DNA of 64,000 nucleotides from Sequoia sempervirens. Its lineage: Eukaryota; Streptophyta; Pinopsida; Cupressales; Cupressaceae. Position numbers and translations under genes: made by a program. Below, piece after piece: positions 11,065 through 22,285 of this stretch. Below the pieces are notes generated by a model. It saw nothing but the letters and a program-made list of their open reading frames with translations, was not told where the DNA came from and did not search any database. The stretch is taken from contig VDFB02047230.1 of the NCBI GenBank assembly GCA_007258455.2, forward strand, positions 159,906,635 through 159,970,634, read 5' to 3'. The first letter of the stretch is position 1. Each line of letters begins with the position of its first letter.

Positions 11065-11345
11065 AGAATTAGTTCATAAATGACTAAATAAATGATTAAC
11101 ATGACTAAACCATGACTAAATAAATGACTAGTTAACAATAATCAATGACTAAATATATGAATAAATTAATGACTAAATATATGACTAAATAAATCACTAA
11201 CATGACTAAATAAATGACCAATTAACAGCAATCAATGACTAAATTAATGACTAAATTGATGACTAAATTAATGACTAAATCAATGACTAAATTAATGACC
11301 AAATCAATGACCAAATCAATGACTGAATAAATGACTAAAATAGTT
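11065..11345. repeat. Right subterminal TGACTAAA array
   Basis: At least 20 TGACTAAA/T or TGACCAAA words in direct orientation, spaced about 8-16 bp. A higher-order unit of about 95 bp (ACATGACTAAATAAATGAC...TTAACA.CAATCAATGAC) begins near 11105 and 11201. Its position next to the inverted terminus suggests transposase-binding sites. Confidence 0.82.
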
Positions 11346-11440
11346 TAGTCATAAATTCGGTCGCGTTATAAATGACTGGCAATAAACTACTAATGATCAC
11401 GTGACCAAAATTAGTCATTTATATGCAATTTTTAGTAGTT

Positions 11441-11748
11441 TATTTAGTCATATATTGTTGTTTTTGTACTAATATTTGTTGTGTGAATTTTACTTACATA
11501 ATTATGTTGTGACCCAAGACCATGATTGGAATCCACTGTTGTATGTTGGGGATGTCCAATTAAGGGTATTCATGTCTTGGATACAAAATGCGATTAGTTG
11601 GGGAAAACAATTCAGGACTTATAAGCAAGTTGAATCTAACACTCCCCTGTCCATCAAGGCTGAATCTAGAAACCCAGGGAGCATTTTCATGGAATTAACA
11701 AAGCAAAGGAACAACCCTCCTTTTGTTGGAGGACAAACAAAGTCTTAG
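11441..11748 (+). pseudogene. Distal end of the gypsy third frame, right of the nested transposon
   Basis: A short open frame (read from 11476) ends at the TAG at 11746, immediately before the polypurine tract. It contains HDWNPLLYVGDVQLRVFMSW and ends KQRNNPPFVGGQTKS. I read it as the carboxy end of the third protein begun at 5517, because it lies between the nested element and the PPT/LTR exactly where the frame should end. There is no independent domain evidence; it could instead be unrelated coding DNA. Confidence 0.5.
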
Positions 11749-11759
11749 GTTGGGGGGAG
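11748..11759 (+). other. 3' polypurine tract of the gypsy element
   Basis: GGTTGGGGGGAG lies directly before TGATGAGTCC, the expected PPT-then-LTR layout for plus-strand priming. Confidence 0.72.
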
Positions 11760-12572
11760 TGATGAGTCCAGTTTATGACTCAATTTTCATAGAAGTTATC
11801 TATTTGTCGCAGTTGTCATATAATTTGATGCTTGGATGTTGCTCTTTTGATGATATTTCCCCAAAACTATAGACATTGGGCATAAGCTTATTTCTTCAAT
11901 CTTTAATAACATTGACATGCTATATGAACTATTTATGTTGATTTTACATGTAGATTAATGAATGCTACTTTAAGATAGTTATAGAAATGCAATTGTTGTG
12001 CATTCTAATATTTTCTTACAGATATAATTAGCCACCTACATAATTAAAGAAGATTCTGCCAGCTGTTCATTCGCTATAACGGTCAACAAGGTGGTCATGC
12101 AAAGGTCAACAAAGAGAAGACTATCGACAGTGGGAGATTCCTCATTCAAATCGAAGTTGTAACCACCTTGTAAATGGTATTAATTGTCTATTGAGCGAAT
12201 ATAGGTGTTACTGTTGTGCTAAATATGCATTGAGGCAAACACGTATGACCAAATTCTATGCATGCGTAACTGCCTCTCCACTTTTCATGCTTTCCCTATA
12301 GTGTCATCTTCCTAACTTGTTGGAGTTGACCGCCTTGCTAGGTGATTAGTTAGTAGCTTTTCTCCCTATAAATAAGACTTAGATGCTCCTTCAAAAGAGG
12401 TTGCTTAATCTGATGATGTACTCATATTCTTATATTTTTAATAATACAGTCATGATGCTCTATTGTATTGGTGTTTTCCAATGAATAAAATGAGTTTATA
12501 AGTTTGTGCACCTAAGTTTACATTTTTCTTAAGGGATACTCATCCAAGGGGGCCCACTTTGTGAGCATTACA
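11760..12572 (+). mobile_element. 3' LTR of the gypsy element
   Basis: A segment of about 813 bp starts TGATGAGTCC just after the polypurine tract and ends GCATTACA, so it has the TG...CA ends of an LTR. It contains a TATA box (TATAAATA, 12367-12374) and, about 110 bp on, a poly-A signal AATAAA (12484-12489) in a GT-rich context, the usual U3-R-U5 arrangement. The matching 5' LTR is not in the window, so the exact right border is inferred. The whole element therefore spans at least 486-12572, minus the nested transposon. Confidence 0.62.
12367..12374 (+). promoter_or_regulatory. TATA box within the gypsy LTR
   Basis: TATAAATA preceded by CTCCC, at a suitable distance from the LTR poly-A signal at 12484-12489. 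Confidence 0.5.
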
Positions 12573-13830
12573 TCCTTTAGCTTAGTTGTTACTTTTTGTT
12601 TACTAATTAGTTAAAAATCTGGCACTAACTATTCCTACAACCACTAGAATTTCATTTTGTGACTGTTCATGCAGCCAAAGCAGACAAAGTAGTTTCCTAT
12701 TTGTTCACTCAGATTTTCATTTCTATCAATCATTACGGCTTACTATAGTTGTTGGTTGAAGCTCAACACTTATGTTATTTCTTTCCAAGCAATTTACCTT
12801 CAACATTATGTTTTTCTTAGTTGTAGAATGAATATTACTACTTTGGATCCTTAGTGCACATATTATGCTAACCCATTTCAATTTCATGTCCCTAGGTTGA
12901 CAAGTTAAATACACCTTCATGATGATTGAAATAGCTATTCAGATTAGATGTCCAATCTTTGAATCACAACTGTAAGGTCTTAGTTGTTAGATCATTGTAG
13001 GAGGCCAACACTAGGGAAGGTTTGACTTCATTATCTAAGTAACTCGATCAATCTGGGACACATTGAGGATCTCCTTTTTTGGCCATTGCTTGCCTAAGAT
13101 TTTTTTGATATTAGTAATTTCTAATCCATGGAGATCATGTATATCTTGCCTACCTAATACTTCTTTCAATGTATATCATTGTTTATAATTTTTGTACTCA
13201 TAAATGGTGTTTTTAGCTCCATAAAATTAGTTGCAATTAGGGAATCAAAGGTTTGAGTACACTTTCACAATTTTTTGTTCATCAAGAAAAATTAACAAAT
13301 TCCTATACTCTCCTTTCCTTTCCCAATCTTCACAACCCCTCCCTAAATTTTCCCAAAACCTAATCTTCCGTTCCCAACACTCTCCTTTCTTTCATTACCT
13401 TTATGCCCATTATTGATAACTCATTTAAGAAAAACTGAATGGGTCCCCCATGTGTCAAAATTTTCTTAAAATCTAAGAAATATTAAGTGTTTAAAATATT
13501 TTAGTGATTTACCTTAATTTGGTAAGTTGTTAGACTTTTTCACTTGGTAGAGTTTCCCTGTTGGGCATATCTCTTAGACTTTTACACCTGGTAGAGTTTC
13601 CCTATTGGGAATAGCTCTTAGACTTATCATCCCATTATAATTTTCCATTCCTAAGTAATCCACCCTTCTCCTAGTACCTAGTCTAAGGTATGACTCTTCC
13701 CCAACCCTTAACAATTCAAATTTCCCACCTATTTTTTGTTGGCTTCCTACGAAATCACTAGAAATGCCTAGAAATTCCACATGTGCACTAAAAAAGTTAT
13801 AGATGTGCCACATAGGTGCATCTAGAAATA
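12573..13830. other. Unassigned AT-rich interval with minor repeats
   Basis: No gene is recognised. An imperfect tandem repeat of about 45 bp (TTAGACTTTT-CAC-TGGTAGAGTTTCCCT-TTGGG) occurs at 13530-13620. A segment at 13080-13190 is a diverged copy of 13905-14020. Confidence 0.5.
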
Positions 13831-13831
13831 G

Positions 13832-14010
13832 TGATATACATTGAAAGAAGTCTTATCTATTCAAGATATACATGATCTACCATGAATTTTTTGATCTAAT
13901 ATTTTGGCCACTACCTGCCTAAGATTTGTTTCGATATTAGTAATTTATAATCCATGGAGATCATGTATATCTTGAACATATAAGACTTCTTTCAATGTAT
14001 ATCCTTGTTT
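13832..14010. repeat. Inverted repeat (potential hairpin) plus a solo arm at 13080-13190
   Basis: The left arm, about 13832-13884 (starting GATATACATTGAAAGAAGTC), is the near-perfect reverse complement of about 13952-14008 (ending GACTTCTTTCAATGTATATC). The loop is about 65 bp. The right arm with its flank also occurs as a single direct copy at about 13080-13190, and a fragment (ACATGATCTACCGTGGATG) lies at 14320. This is compatible with a foldback or MITE-like element; no flanking target duplication was found. Confidence 0.78.
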
Positions 14011-14476
14011 CATCTTATTACAAAAGAAGGGATCATTTATATTAACTTAATACTTCTTTAAATGTATATCTCTATTTCATCTTAAGACTTCAAGTTATGA
14101 GAGGATTCATATTTTTTAAAGCAATGAACTACAAATTAAACAATAATACCTTCAAAAATTGAGCAATTGAGAGAATGTGAGAATACTCATTAGAAATGGA
14201 GTCAAAGAAGAACCTACATATAAATAGAGACAAATTTTTGAGCATAAGCAACATGAACTACAAATTTTGAACTGAACATTCTCTCAAATCAAATATGTAC
14301 CTTGAAAATATATTTAACTACATGATCTACCGTGGATGTTTTGAGAAACCTACATTTTTACATATTAGTTGATTTTTATGCAAAATTTTAATGTACTTTT
14401 AATCCAACCCACAGAAATAACATGAGTCAAAATAAGATGAACAATATCATACCTATCCCATACAACAAACAATCAT

Positions 14477-17207
14477 CTACTCAAGTGTGTTTGAAGGGTC
14501 ATCTCTTACCTTTAGAGTATCAATTATTGCATCGTGATCAACACTACTAATTTCCCATAAATCCTTTATTTTTGGTTTGGCATGATGTCTTGATAACTTA
14601 ACATTTGTTGCTATAACAAGGTGGAAATACATGAGAATGGTTTTTGGTTTCTCATAGTCTTCAAATATAGGTATATTATTTTGTCTAATCATATACGTTC
14701 ACAACCAAGTTTTGGAAATAACAACTAAACTTGTAGGATACATGAACTTATCATCATCTATCATCGGTTGTGTTAGCTTCTTCTTTCCTTGTACACATCA
14801 TGCCAACCAATAGTTTGATGCCTCTTCATTCCCTTGCAGTGTAACAACTGCATAGACATGTCTTGGCTATACAAGATCTAAAAGATGGTCATAGTCAAGT
14901 GAACTTTCTATTTCATCTTCTAAAGAGGATTGTGCTACAAATAAATGGGTTAGGTATTTTGGAATCCATGTATCTACCCACCCACTTGACTCACATGGAT
15001 CCCAATCACACTGCATACAATTCTGACAAAAAAACAACTCATGTGTCCATATGGTCCATGCATTTGCATTTGAGCTTCGAAATGAATGCATCTTTGAAGA
15101 TTCTTTGATTGTTTTACATTTCAATTTGTCTCCCATTGTGCCCTCATCAACCTACCAAAAGAACCTACACACTTGTGAATCAAGTGTCACTCGTGATAGT
15201 ACATAAGTACACCAATCAACAATAGAACGTGCATAATTGAACGTTGCACCACCTCTGATCTTCATTTGTTCCCTAACTAGAGCTCTCTTCACACATTTAC
15301 TCGCGCCATCGTGCTTGCCTTTTCCATGCCCATCTTTAAAAAAATCCAAATATGTGGTAAAATCCTTTGTACATGCATCCTGCTCAACCAATAAAACATA
15401 CGAGCATTCTTGAATTGCCATGTGCAATTATCTAACCAAATGCGATGTTGACCCATTACAATACTTTTTCTTGCAATAACTTAATTTTTTTTTAAACAAT
15501 ATTGTACAAACTCAAATGAATGAGATCTATCACCACTCATGTAAAAATGGTGCTCCTTGACTATCTTCATATCCTCTTATGTACTATCAGGGGCATGCCT
15601 ATATGTTATGTAGACAAAAATAACAATTTGAATAGAACTGTAATATTGTCATCGTACCTCATTTTGTGGTTGCAATGTGTAATTTCTTAAAAAATGAACC
15701 ACTAATTTAATAGTTCCAATCAAGAAAGAATCATTACACATCCCGAATTGCCGATCCAACCACTAGGACTTGTGGCTATGCCTTGCATACTTTTAGAAAA
15801 TATTTTTCTTAAAACCATAAATACTTACCTCTCTTGTAACCAACTTGCATCTAGAACCTTCACCTCCACTCTTTAAATTGTATTTTACTATCTCAAACCT
15901 TTTTTTCTCAATAATCTTGTTAGAAAGATCATGTTCTCTGCCCTCATGAAAACATGTTACAAACTTCAATAAACCACCACATTGCAAACATGTTTTATTA
16001 AAAAAAAACATTTCTATAAAAAGACAACCATCACCTCTAACACATAAAAAATGAATCTAACAAGTCCCTGGATGACTTGGGAAGTTGCATTGCATGAAAC
16101 TCCTACAACATTTTGTTAGCATGCATAGTAGAACGAATATAGCATAATAATCCATGATACATTGAAAACTCAACGTGGTATTTACAACACGTATTATGAA
16201 TATTAATAGGTACACAATAAAATGGCTTAAGAGACTTAAAATCCCTTTGTGAGATTTCCAAATTTGGATGTGCTTCACAAAATTGTTTGTATAATATTGT
16301 TTGGCTACATTCCAAGAAATTTTTAGGATTCGGTGTGCAATCTCGATTACCAATTCTTAACTTTAAAATATTCTTTACATTCGGTGCTACTCTAGATCGA
16401 GAGTGCCAAAATTGTTCAATTTTATTCTTTATGTTATCAAATAGCCTCTTATCAACATGTGAAAGCCTTCCATTAAAAGCTCACATATCATTTTGGAGAG
16501 GACTATTGACTCTTCGACTTCTTTTGAGTGCTCTAGACAACATTTTATGATTTAGATTTAAATCAATACAAGTTTGCCTCATTAAATGAGCCTTTCTCAA
16601 ATGATGGTTTAATAGTGAGGTTGTGATCACTCTACAAGAAACTCTTTTATCTTTTTCCTTACTAGTCTTTCCAATAGAAGTTGGAGCATTAAAAAGATTT
16701 TTTACAATAATACTATTTTTTCTGATTTTTTAGTGACATGATTCTTCAATTTCTTTAATAAAAGTCTCATTTTGTAAGACTTTAGTAATTGCACAAAAAT
16801 TTGACATTGTCCAGTTAATGTCTTGTCAGAAAAGTATTGATTGAACATATTGGTAGCCCACAATCGAACCATTCATGATGATCTTTTTCCATCAAGATTA
16901 TCTATTATGTTCTTATCTATTTTAAGTAACCATTTAGGGGTTCTCATGTACTTAGGTGATACATAAGGTTCATTTTCAATTTTTTCAATGTTATTAACTT
17001 TTTCATTTTCAATATTTTCAATGTTCTCAACATTTTCAAAATCAACTCCAACATTTTCATTTTCAATACCAATTTCAGCATTTCTATATCAATTTCAATA
17101 TTTTCAATTTCAATTTCAATATGATCAATATTTTCAAATTCTATTTCATCTTCACTTGAATTAGCATTTAGGGGTGGAGAAGAAGCTTCAACTTGAGTAT
17201 TTGGCAT
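14477..17207 (-). pseudogene. Transposase-like gene of the HGKG family, decayed
   Basis: Read on the - strand from 17207 down to 14477 through several frames, the blocks are in the order of a transposase-like family I know from bryophyte, lycophyte and gymnosperm genomes. First comes an acidic Ile/Glu-rich N-terminus. Next is a block with FWHSRSRVAPNVKNILKLR, then FKSLKPFYCVPINIHNTCCKYHVEF (about 16160-16240; the CC-x-YH cysteine/histidine motif). A cysteine segment CLQCGGLLKF follows (about 15970). The key block is DFFKDGHGKGKHDGASKCVKRAL (about 15275-15345), followed by ARSIVDWC. The C-terminus has EDYEKPKTILMYFHLVIATN (about 14590-14655). In the family the HGKG-x-x-DG motif probably belongs to an RNase H-fold catalytic domain. 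Stops and frameshifts are frequent. The relation to named superfamilies is unknown to me, so I give no name. Confidence 0.66.
16970..17155 (-). repeat. Short-period repeat encoding the acidic N-terminus
   Basis: TTTTCAATATTTTCAAT-like words repeat about a dozen times; on the - strand they encode the Glu/Ile/Asn-rich start of the transposase-like protein (DEIEFENIDHIEIEIENIEI). The expansion probably arose by slippage. Confidence 0.75.
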
Positions 17208-17574
17208 ACCTTGTCTTCTTTTCCTATGATGTTCTTTATCTTTTTCTCTATATGCTTCAATTTGATTTGTTGTTAGCTTTCTCTTTCATTTTTCTCTTGC
17301 AATGACTATTGCTCCCTATTGTACAAACAAAAAAGAGCACATTAATGATTGTAAAGTTGAAAATTGTGAAAAGGAATCTTGAAAAAATTGAATTTTGTTT
17401 TTTATAGATAAAAAAACACAAGATTTCATGCGACAAAAGGAATGTGGGGAACGTTGGAATGCTCAAAATGGTCCCCTTTTTATTTTATATCTAATTCCTA
17501 GAATAGATATCCATTTATAACAGATATTCCTTTACTTTACTTTTTTAAAGACAAAAAAAATCATATGTATTATT

Positions 17575-17760
17575 AATACATAATAAATATATTATATATT
17601 ATGATATATATATTTATTATATAATATATACTATATAAATTATAAATTATATATTATATATAGTATATAAATTATCATATATACTATATATTATATATTA
17701 TATATTATATTTGATACATTGTATATATTATATTATATATACTATATATTTTATAGTATA
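17575..17760. repeat. AT-rich block left of the CT tract
   Basis: Degenerate TATATAATATATAC units. It mirrors the AT block at 19746-19995. Confidence 0.88.
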
Positions 17761-19745
17761 CACACACTCTCTCTCTCTCGACTCTCTTTTCCTCTCAAGT
17801 CTCTCTCTCTCTCAGGTCTCTCTCACTCTCCCTCTCCCTCTCCCTCTCTCTCTCCTTCTCACTCCAAGCCGCTATCTCCCACTCCATGTCAAGTATCTCT
17901 CCCTCTTAGGTTTCTCTCCCTCTTAGGTCTCTCTCACTCTCACTCCAACCCCCTCTCTCACACTCCCTCTCTCTCTCTCAAGATGCTCCTTCCCTCCCAC
18001 CCCCTCTACCTCTCTTAGGTATCTCCCTTCCACCCTAAATAGACAACTCTTTCTCCCTCTCAAGTCTCTCTCTCTCTCTCTCTCCAAAACCCTCTCTCCC
18101 ACTCCCTCTCTCTTCCTTAGGTCTCTCTCTCCCTCTATCCCTACCACCCCTCTCTCTCAGGTCTCCCCCTCATGCACCCTACCTAGATAACTCTCTCTCT
18201 CTCTCCCACCCTAACTAGATATCTCTCTCTCTCACTCTCAAGTATCTCTCTCTTGGTCTCCCCCTCCCTCTATCCCTCCCACACTACCTATACAACTCTC
18301 TCTCCCTCTCAAGTCTCTCTCTCTCACTCCAACCCCCTCTATCCCACTCCCTCTCTCTCCCTCTTCTCTCAGGTCTCTCCCTCCCTCTGTCTCTCCCACC
18401 CCCTCTCTTTCTCTCAGGTCTCTGCCTTGTGCACCCTACCTAGATACCTCTCTCTCTCCCTCCCACCCTAACTAGATAACTCTCTCTCTCTCTCACCCTT
18501 ACTAGATAACTCTCTCTCCCTCTTAGGTCTATCTCTCTCTCTCTCTCAGCTCTCTCCCATTCCCTCTCTCTCTCTCTCCCTCTCTCTCAAGTCTCTCCCT
18601 CCTCTATCCCTCCCACCCTACCTAGACAAATCTCTCACTCCAACCCCCTCTTGCACACTCCCTCTCTCTCTCTTAGGATGATCCCTCTCTCCCTCTCACC
18701 CTAACTAGATAACTCTCTCTCTCTCTCTCCCTCTCAAGTATATTTTCACCTCTATCTCTCTCAAGTCTCTCCCTCCTTCTATCCCTCCCACCCTACCTAC
18801 ACAACTCTCTCCTTCTCAAGTATCTCTCTCTCTCCCTCTCACTCCAACCCCCTCTCTCCCACTCCCTCTCTCTCATGTCTCTCCCTCCATCTATCCCTCC
18901 CACCCCATCTCTTTCTCTCAAGTCTCTCCCTCACGCACCCTACCTAGATAACTTCCTCTCTCTCTCACCCTACCTAGAAAAATTTATCTCTCACTTTAAC
19001 CCCCTCTCTCCCTCTCTCTCAGGTCTCTCCCTCCAAAATCCCTCCCACCCTCTCTCTCTCTCTCTCTTAGGTCTCTCCCTCCATCTATCCCTCCAACTAG
19101 ATACCTAGAAAAACTCTCTCTCCAACCACCTCTCTCCCACTTCATCTCTCTCTCTTAGGATGCTCCCTCCCTGTATCCCTCCAACCCCTTTGTCTCTCTT
19201 AGGTCTCTCCCTCCTCACCCTAACTAGATAACTCCCCCTCTCTCTCAAGTATCGCCCTCGCTTTATCCCTCCTACCCACTCTCTCTCATGTCTCTCCCTC
19301 CATCTATCCCTCCCACCCTCTCTTTCTATCCCTCCCACCCTACCTAGACAACTCTCTCTCAAGCCCTCTCTCTTAGGTTTGTCCCTCCATCTATCCCTCC
19401 CAAAACCCTCTCTCTCCCACCCTAGCCTAGATAAATTTATCTCCCTCTCTCTCAAGTATCTTCCTTCCACCCTACCAAGATAACTCTCTCTCACTCCCAC
19501 TCTCTCTGAGCTCTCTCCCTCCCTATATCCCTTCATCTCTCAGGTCTCTCCCTCTATCTATCTCTCCCACCCTTCCTAGATAACTCACTCTCACTCTCTC
19601 CTTGTCTCTCTCAGGTCTCTCTCTCCCACTTAGGTCTCCCCCTCCTCTCTCTCCCTCTCTCCCCCTTAAGTCTCTCCCTCCCTCTATCCCTCCCACCAAG
19701 TACCTAGATAACTCTATCTCTCACTCCCCCTCTCTTTGTCTCACT
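17760..19745. repeat. 2-kb CT-rich minisatellite (polypyrimidine tract)
   Basis: About 2 kb that is nearly all C and T on the + strand. It is not a plain (CT)n but a degenerate higher-order repeat: runs of CTCT are joined to a recurring sentence of the type CAGGTCTCTCCCTCC, CTATCCCTCCCACCCTA, CCTAGATAACTCTC. Unit phrases are shuffled rather than strictly periodic. Open frames on both strands here are products of the repeat (Ser/Leu/Pro-rich or Arg/Glu-rich) and are not genes. Such purine/pyrimidine strand asymmetry can favour triplex (H-DNA) structure. Confidence 0.93.
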
Positions 19746-19995
19746 ACATATATTATAATGTAGTATATATAATATATAATATATAATATATAGTATATAT
19801 TACATAATATAATATAATATTTAATATTTAATATATACTATTTAATATATATTATATAGTATATATTATATAATACTACACATATTTATATACTATATAA
19901 AATATATGTAGTATATAATATATATTATATTATATTATTATAGTATATATTAATATATTATATATTATGTATTATTAATAATAATATAAAATATT
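19746..19995. repeat. AT-rich block right of the CT tract
   Basis: ATATATTATA/TATAGTATATA units, the counterpart of 17575-17760. Together the three blocks form an AT-CT-AT sandwich. Confidence 0.88.
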
Positions 19996-20007
19996 ATAAA
20001 CACTGGA

Positions 20008-20027
20008 TGTAACAGATATCTGTTACA
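20008..20027. repeat. 20-bp perfect palindrome
   Basis: TGTAACAGATATCTGTTACA is identical to its reverse complement. Its half, with the flank (ATATCTGTTACAAACATATATCC), is an inverted match to AGATATCCATTTATAACAGATAT at 17505-17527, on the other side of the simple-sequence block. Confidence 0.85.
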
Positions 20028-20040
20028 AACATATATCCAT

Positions 20041-21000
20041 TTTTTCTGAAAAAATCTTTAGGCTTGGGGTTTGCCTCAAGATTTGGCTTGGGGGTGCCAT
20101 ACCTAGAAAGTCAACTCAAAAAACATGCTTACAAAATTTCCTTAGTTTTCCAAAGTTCGCCCTTGTGGTTAACGACTTTTTTTTATCTGAACTTGATGAA
20201 ACGAAAAGGGTTTATTGAAAAAATTGTCAGCTTTCCACCACTATAACATATACCTTATTTTGAATTTAATAGATAATTATTATTGATTTTTAATATATAT
20301 TACAACTAAAGTCCTAATTGATAAGCTGATTGAAAAACTTCTATAATTTTTAAACTATTTCACATTTTTTGAATATGAAAGATGCATCACATTCTATGCT
20401 TCTCATACTATAGGATAAAAAAAATGAATGTCATAAATTTTGACCAATTTATGGTGGTCAGACAAACATGTTTTAATAATTTTGAAATGTTCTAATAAAA
20501 AATCATATTTAATTATTTATATGCAAAAAAAATACAAAAAAATTGTGCCACATTCGACCATGTGTCCTCTACTTATATTGAAAGTTTCATTAAAAAAAAT
20601 ATTTTTTTCTTGTACTTAGGTTGGTTAGACATACACCTGCTTTTTATTTTTTTCTAAAAAAATTAGTACTATTGCATTGAAATTTGAAATTTTCACAAAA
20701 TAGATAAATACTTTTTTCCACAAAAGGACTTAGTAGCTTAGAAACTACATTCAATTTTCTATAAATTTTTTTCTTGCATATTCTTCAAATTATGTTAATG
20801 ATGTATTCATTTTTTTTATGTCAAGTTGCCTAACTCTATTTTTTTGAATTTTCATCGCCACTTAGGGGCTTAGTTTGGACCCCCATGATCCTACACTGAC
20901 CTTTTTGTAGATTCTTCTAGATAGTGGATTCTTGAATTAGGTGGTTCACACAAGAGGGATGACTTAGTGGTACCATTTGCATCCATGTATTTTAGAAAGA
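20041..21000. other. Unassigned interval before the copia remnant
   Basis: AT-rich with many short A/T runs and no coding signature. The last 100 bp may still belong to the decayed copia element, but I cannot recognise a domain. Confidence 0.45.
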
Positions 21001-22285
21001 CATGTTACTTTCTCATATTCATCAATGATTTTACAAATGTTACATGGGTCTTCTTCCTTCCATAGAAATGTGAACTATTTGACATATTTCAAGAGTTCAA
21101 GGCTCATACAAATTTATTTTTTTCAATATTCTTCACATTGATAATGGAAAAGAATATATGAACTAGTATTGCTTCAAATAATCATATACTCTTGAAGGGG
21201 TTGATCATTATGATTTAGTTTCCTACACACCTCAATAGAACAATGTTGCAAAGAGGAAAAATAGACCCATAAAAGAGATGGTTGTTGCATGATCCACATG
21301 CATTCCCTTAAACTTGAGATTGGGCCAAAGCTATCAACTACATTACTTACTTCAAGAACAAAGTTCCCTTTGAATCCTAGTGTGGTAGGAAACCTATTGT
21401 GTTATATTTTAGAGCTTTTTTTGTCTTACATATTCATTTAAAGAAATTGAGGGCTTTGGAACCTCAAATTTAACCTTACATATTTTTTGGGTATAGTCTT
21501 AATAGTCTCAAAGGATATTGACTCTTGGATCTAGACACACATGAGCTCTTCATTGAGCAAAGTGTTCATTTTGAGGAAATCTCTCCTAGCTTGTAATCTA
21601 ACACGCTTCCTTCTTCCATAATGGATTCAAATGATGGTGACACAAAATATTTTCTTGGACACTTTTTTCTACTCATAGGTTTGATCAAGAGGCTTTGCTC
21701 CTCCCTTTTCTTATTTCACATTCAAAGGCTAATGAATCTTCTTTTCCACCCCTTTCTTCTATTATGCTTGAATGGGCTCTTGACACACTCTCTAGTCCAT
21801 AAAACTATTATTGGGTATCCTTCTATTACTCAAAGGAATTAGTCACAAGACATGGATAGTCTGCATTCTTATATTAAAATGTGTTCAATTCCATAATCCT
21901 TTTGTGAAGCATCTAGTATCTCTAAATGGGATTCGACCAAGGAGGAAGAGTACAACTCTTTGATTAGGAACAACATATGAGAGCTTGTTCCACTTCCTAA
22001 GGAAACCAAATTTCTTAGGTGTAAGTGGATATTTTGAACCAACTTTGTTGTAGATGGATTAGTTGAAAAATACAAAGCATGTCTCGTCAAAATTTTATTG
22101 CATATTCCCAATGTTGATTATGTTGAGACTTGTACCTTTCCAACAATATGAACTCCATTCACCTAACTCTTTCTATTGTTGTAACTCATGGTTGGGTTGT
22201 ACATTAGATGGATATGAAGATTGAATTACTTCAAAGGGATTTACAAGAGGATGTTTACATGGAACAACCATAGGGAATTATTTGG
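21001..22285 (+). pseudogene. Ty1/copia integrase and N-terminal reverse transcriptase
   Basis: Copia polyprotein remnant on +. Integrase core: YFLIFINDFTNVTWVFFL (21005-21060), then the distal integrase region with WAKAINYITYFKNKVP (about 21310-21365), the copia-specific IFFGYS....KGY.LLDLDTHELFIEQSVHFEE (21484-21582) and a linker. RT begins at KWDSTKEEEYNSLIRNNI.ELVPLPKE (about 21930-22010) and continues KWIF....VVDGLVEKYKACLVK, YVETCTFPTI, and EDVYMEQP (about 22250-22272). There the homology stops, well before the YVDD region. Several stops sit at expected Trp or Arg/Gln codons (TGA/TAG). The rest of RT resumes at about 32625, so the element was split by later insertions. Confidence 0.85.

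Larger units (their letters stand above)
7309..11440. mobile_element. Non-autonomous CACTA-like DNA transposon nested in the gypsy element
   Basis: The left edge carries CACTAGTAGAA twice (7309 and 7390). The segment 7390-7425 is an inverted match to 11405-11440: read from the right end inward it is AACTACTAAAAATT-GCAT-ATAAATGACTAATTTTGG-like, against CACTAGTAGAATTTGGCA-AATAAATGACTAATTTGG on the left. Both ends are packed with TGACTAAA words in subterminal arrays, the usual layout of CACTA elements, where they bind transposase. The interior has no recognisable transposase, only AT-rich and repeated DNA, so the element is non-autonomous. A clean 3-bp target duplication cannot be fixed (TTT is possible). 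A Mutator-like or other TIR element is the alternative. Confidence 0.6.

Noticed and set aside
17711..19536. Several long open frames on both strands (Ser/Leu/Pro-rich and Arg/Glu/Gly-rich)
   Set aside because: They are translations of the CT-rich minisatellite; composition follows the repeat in every frame.
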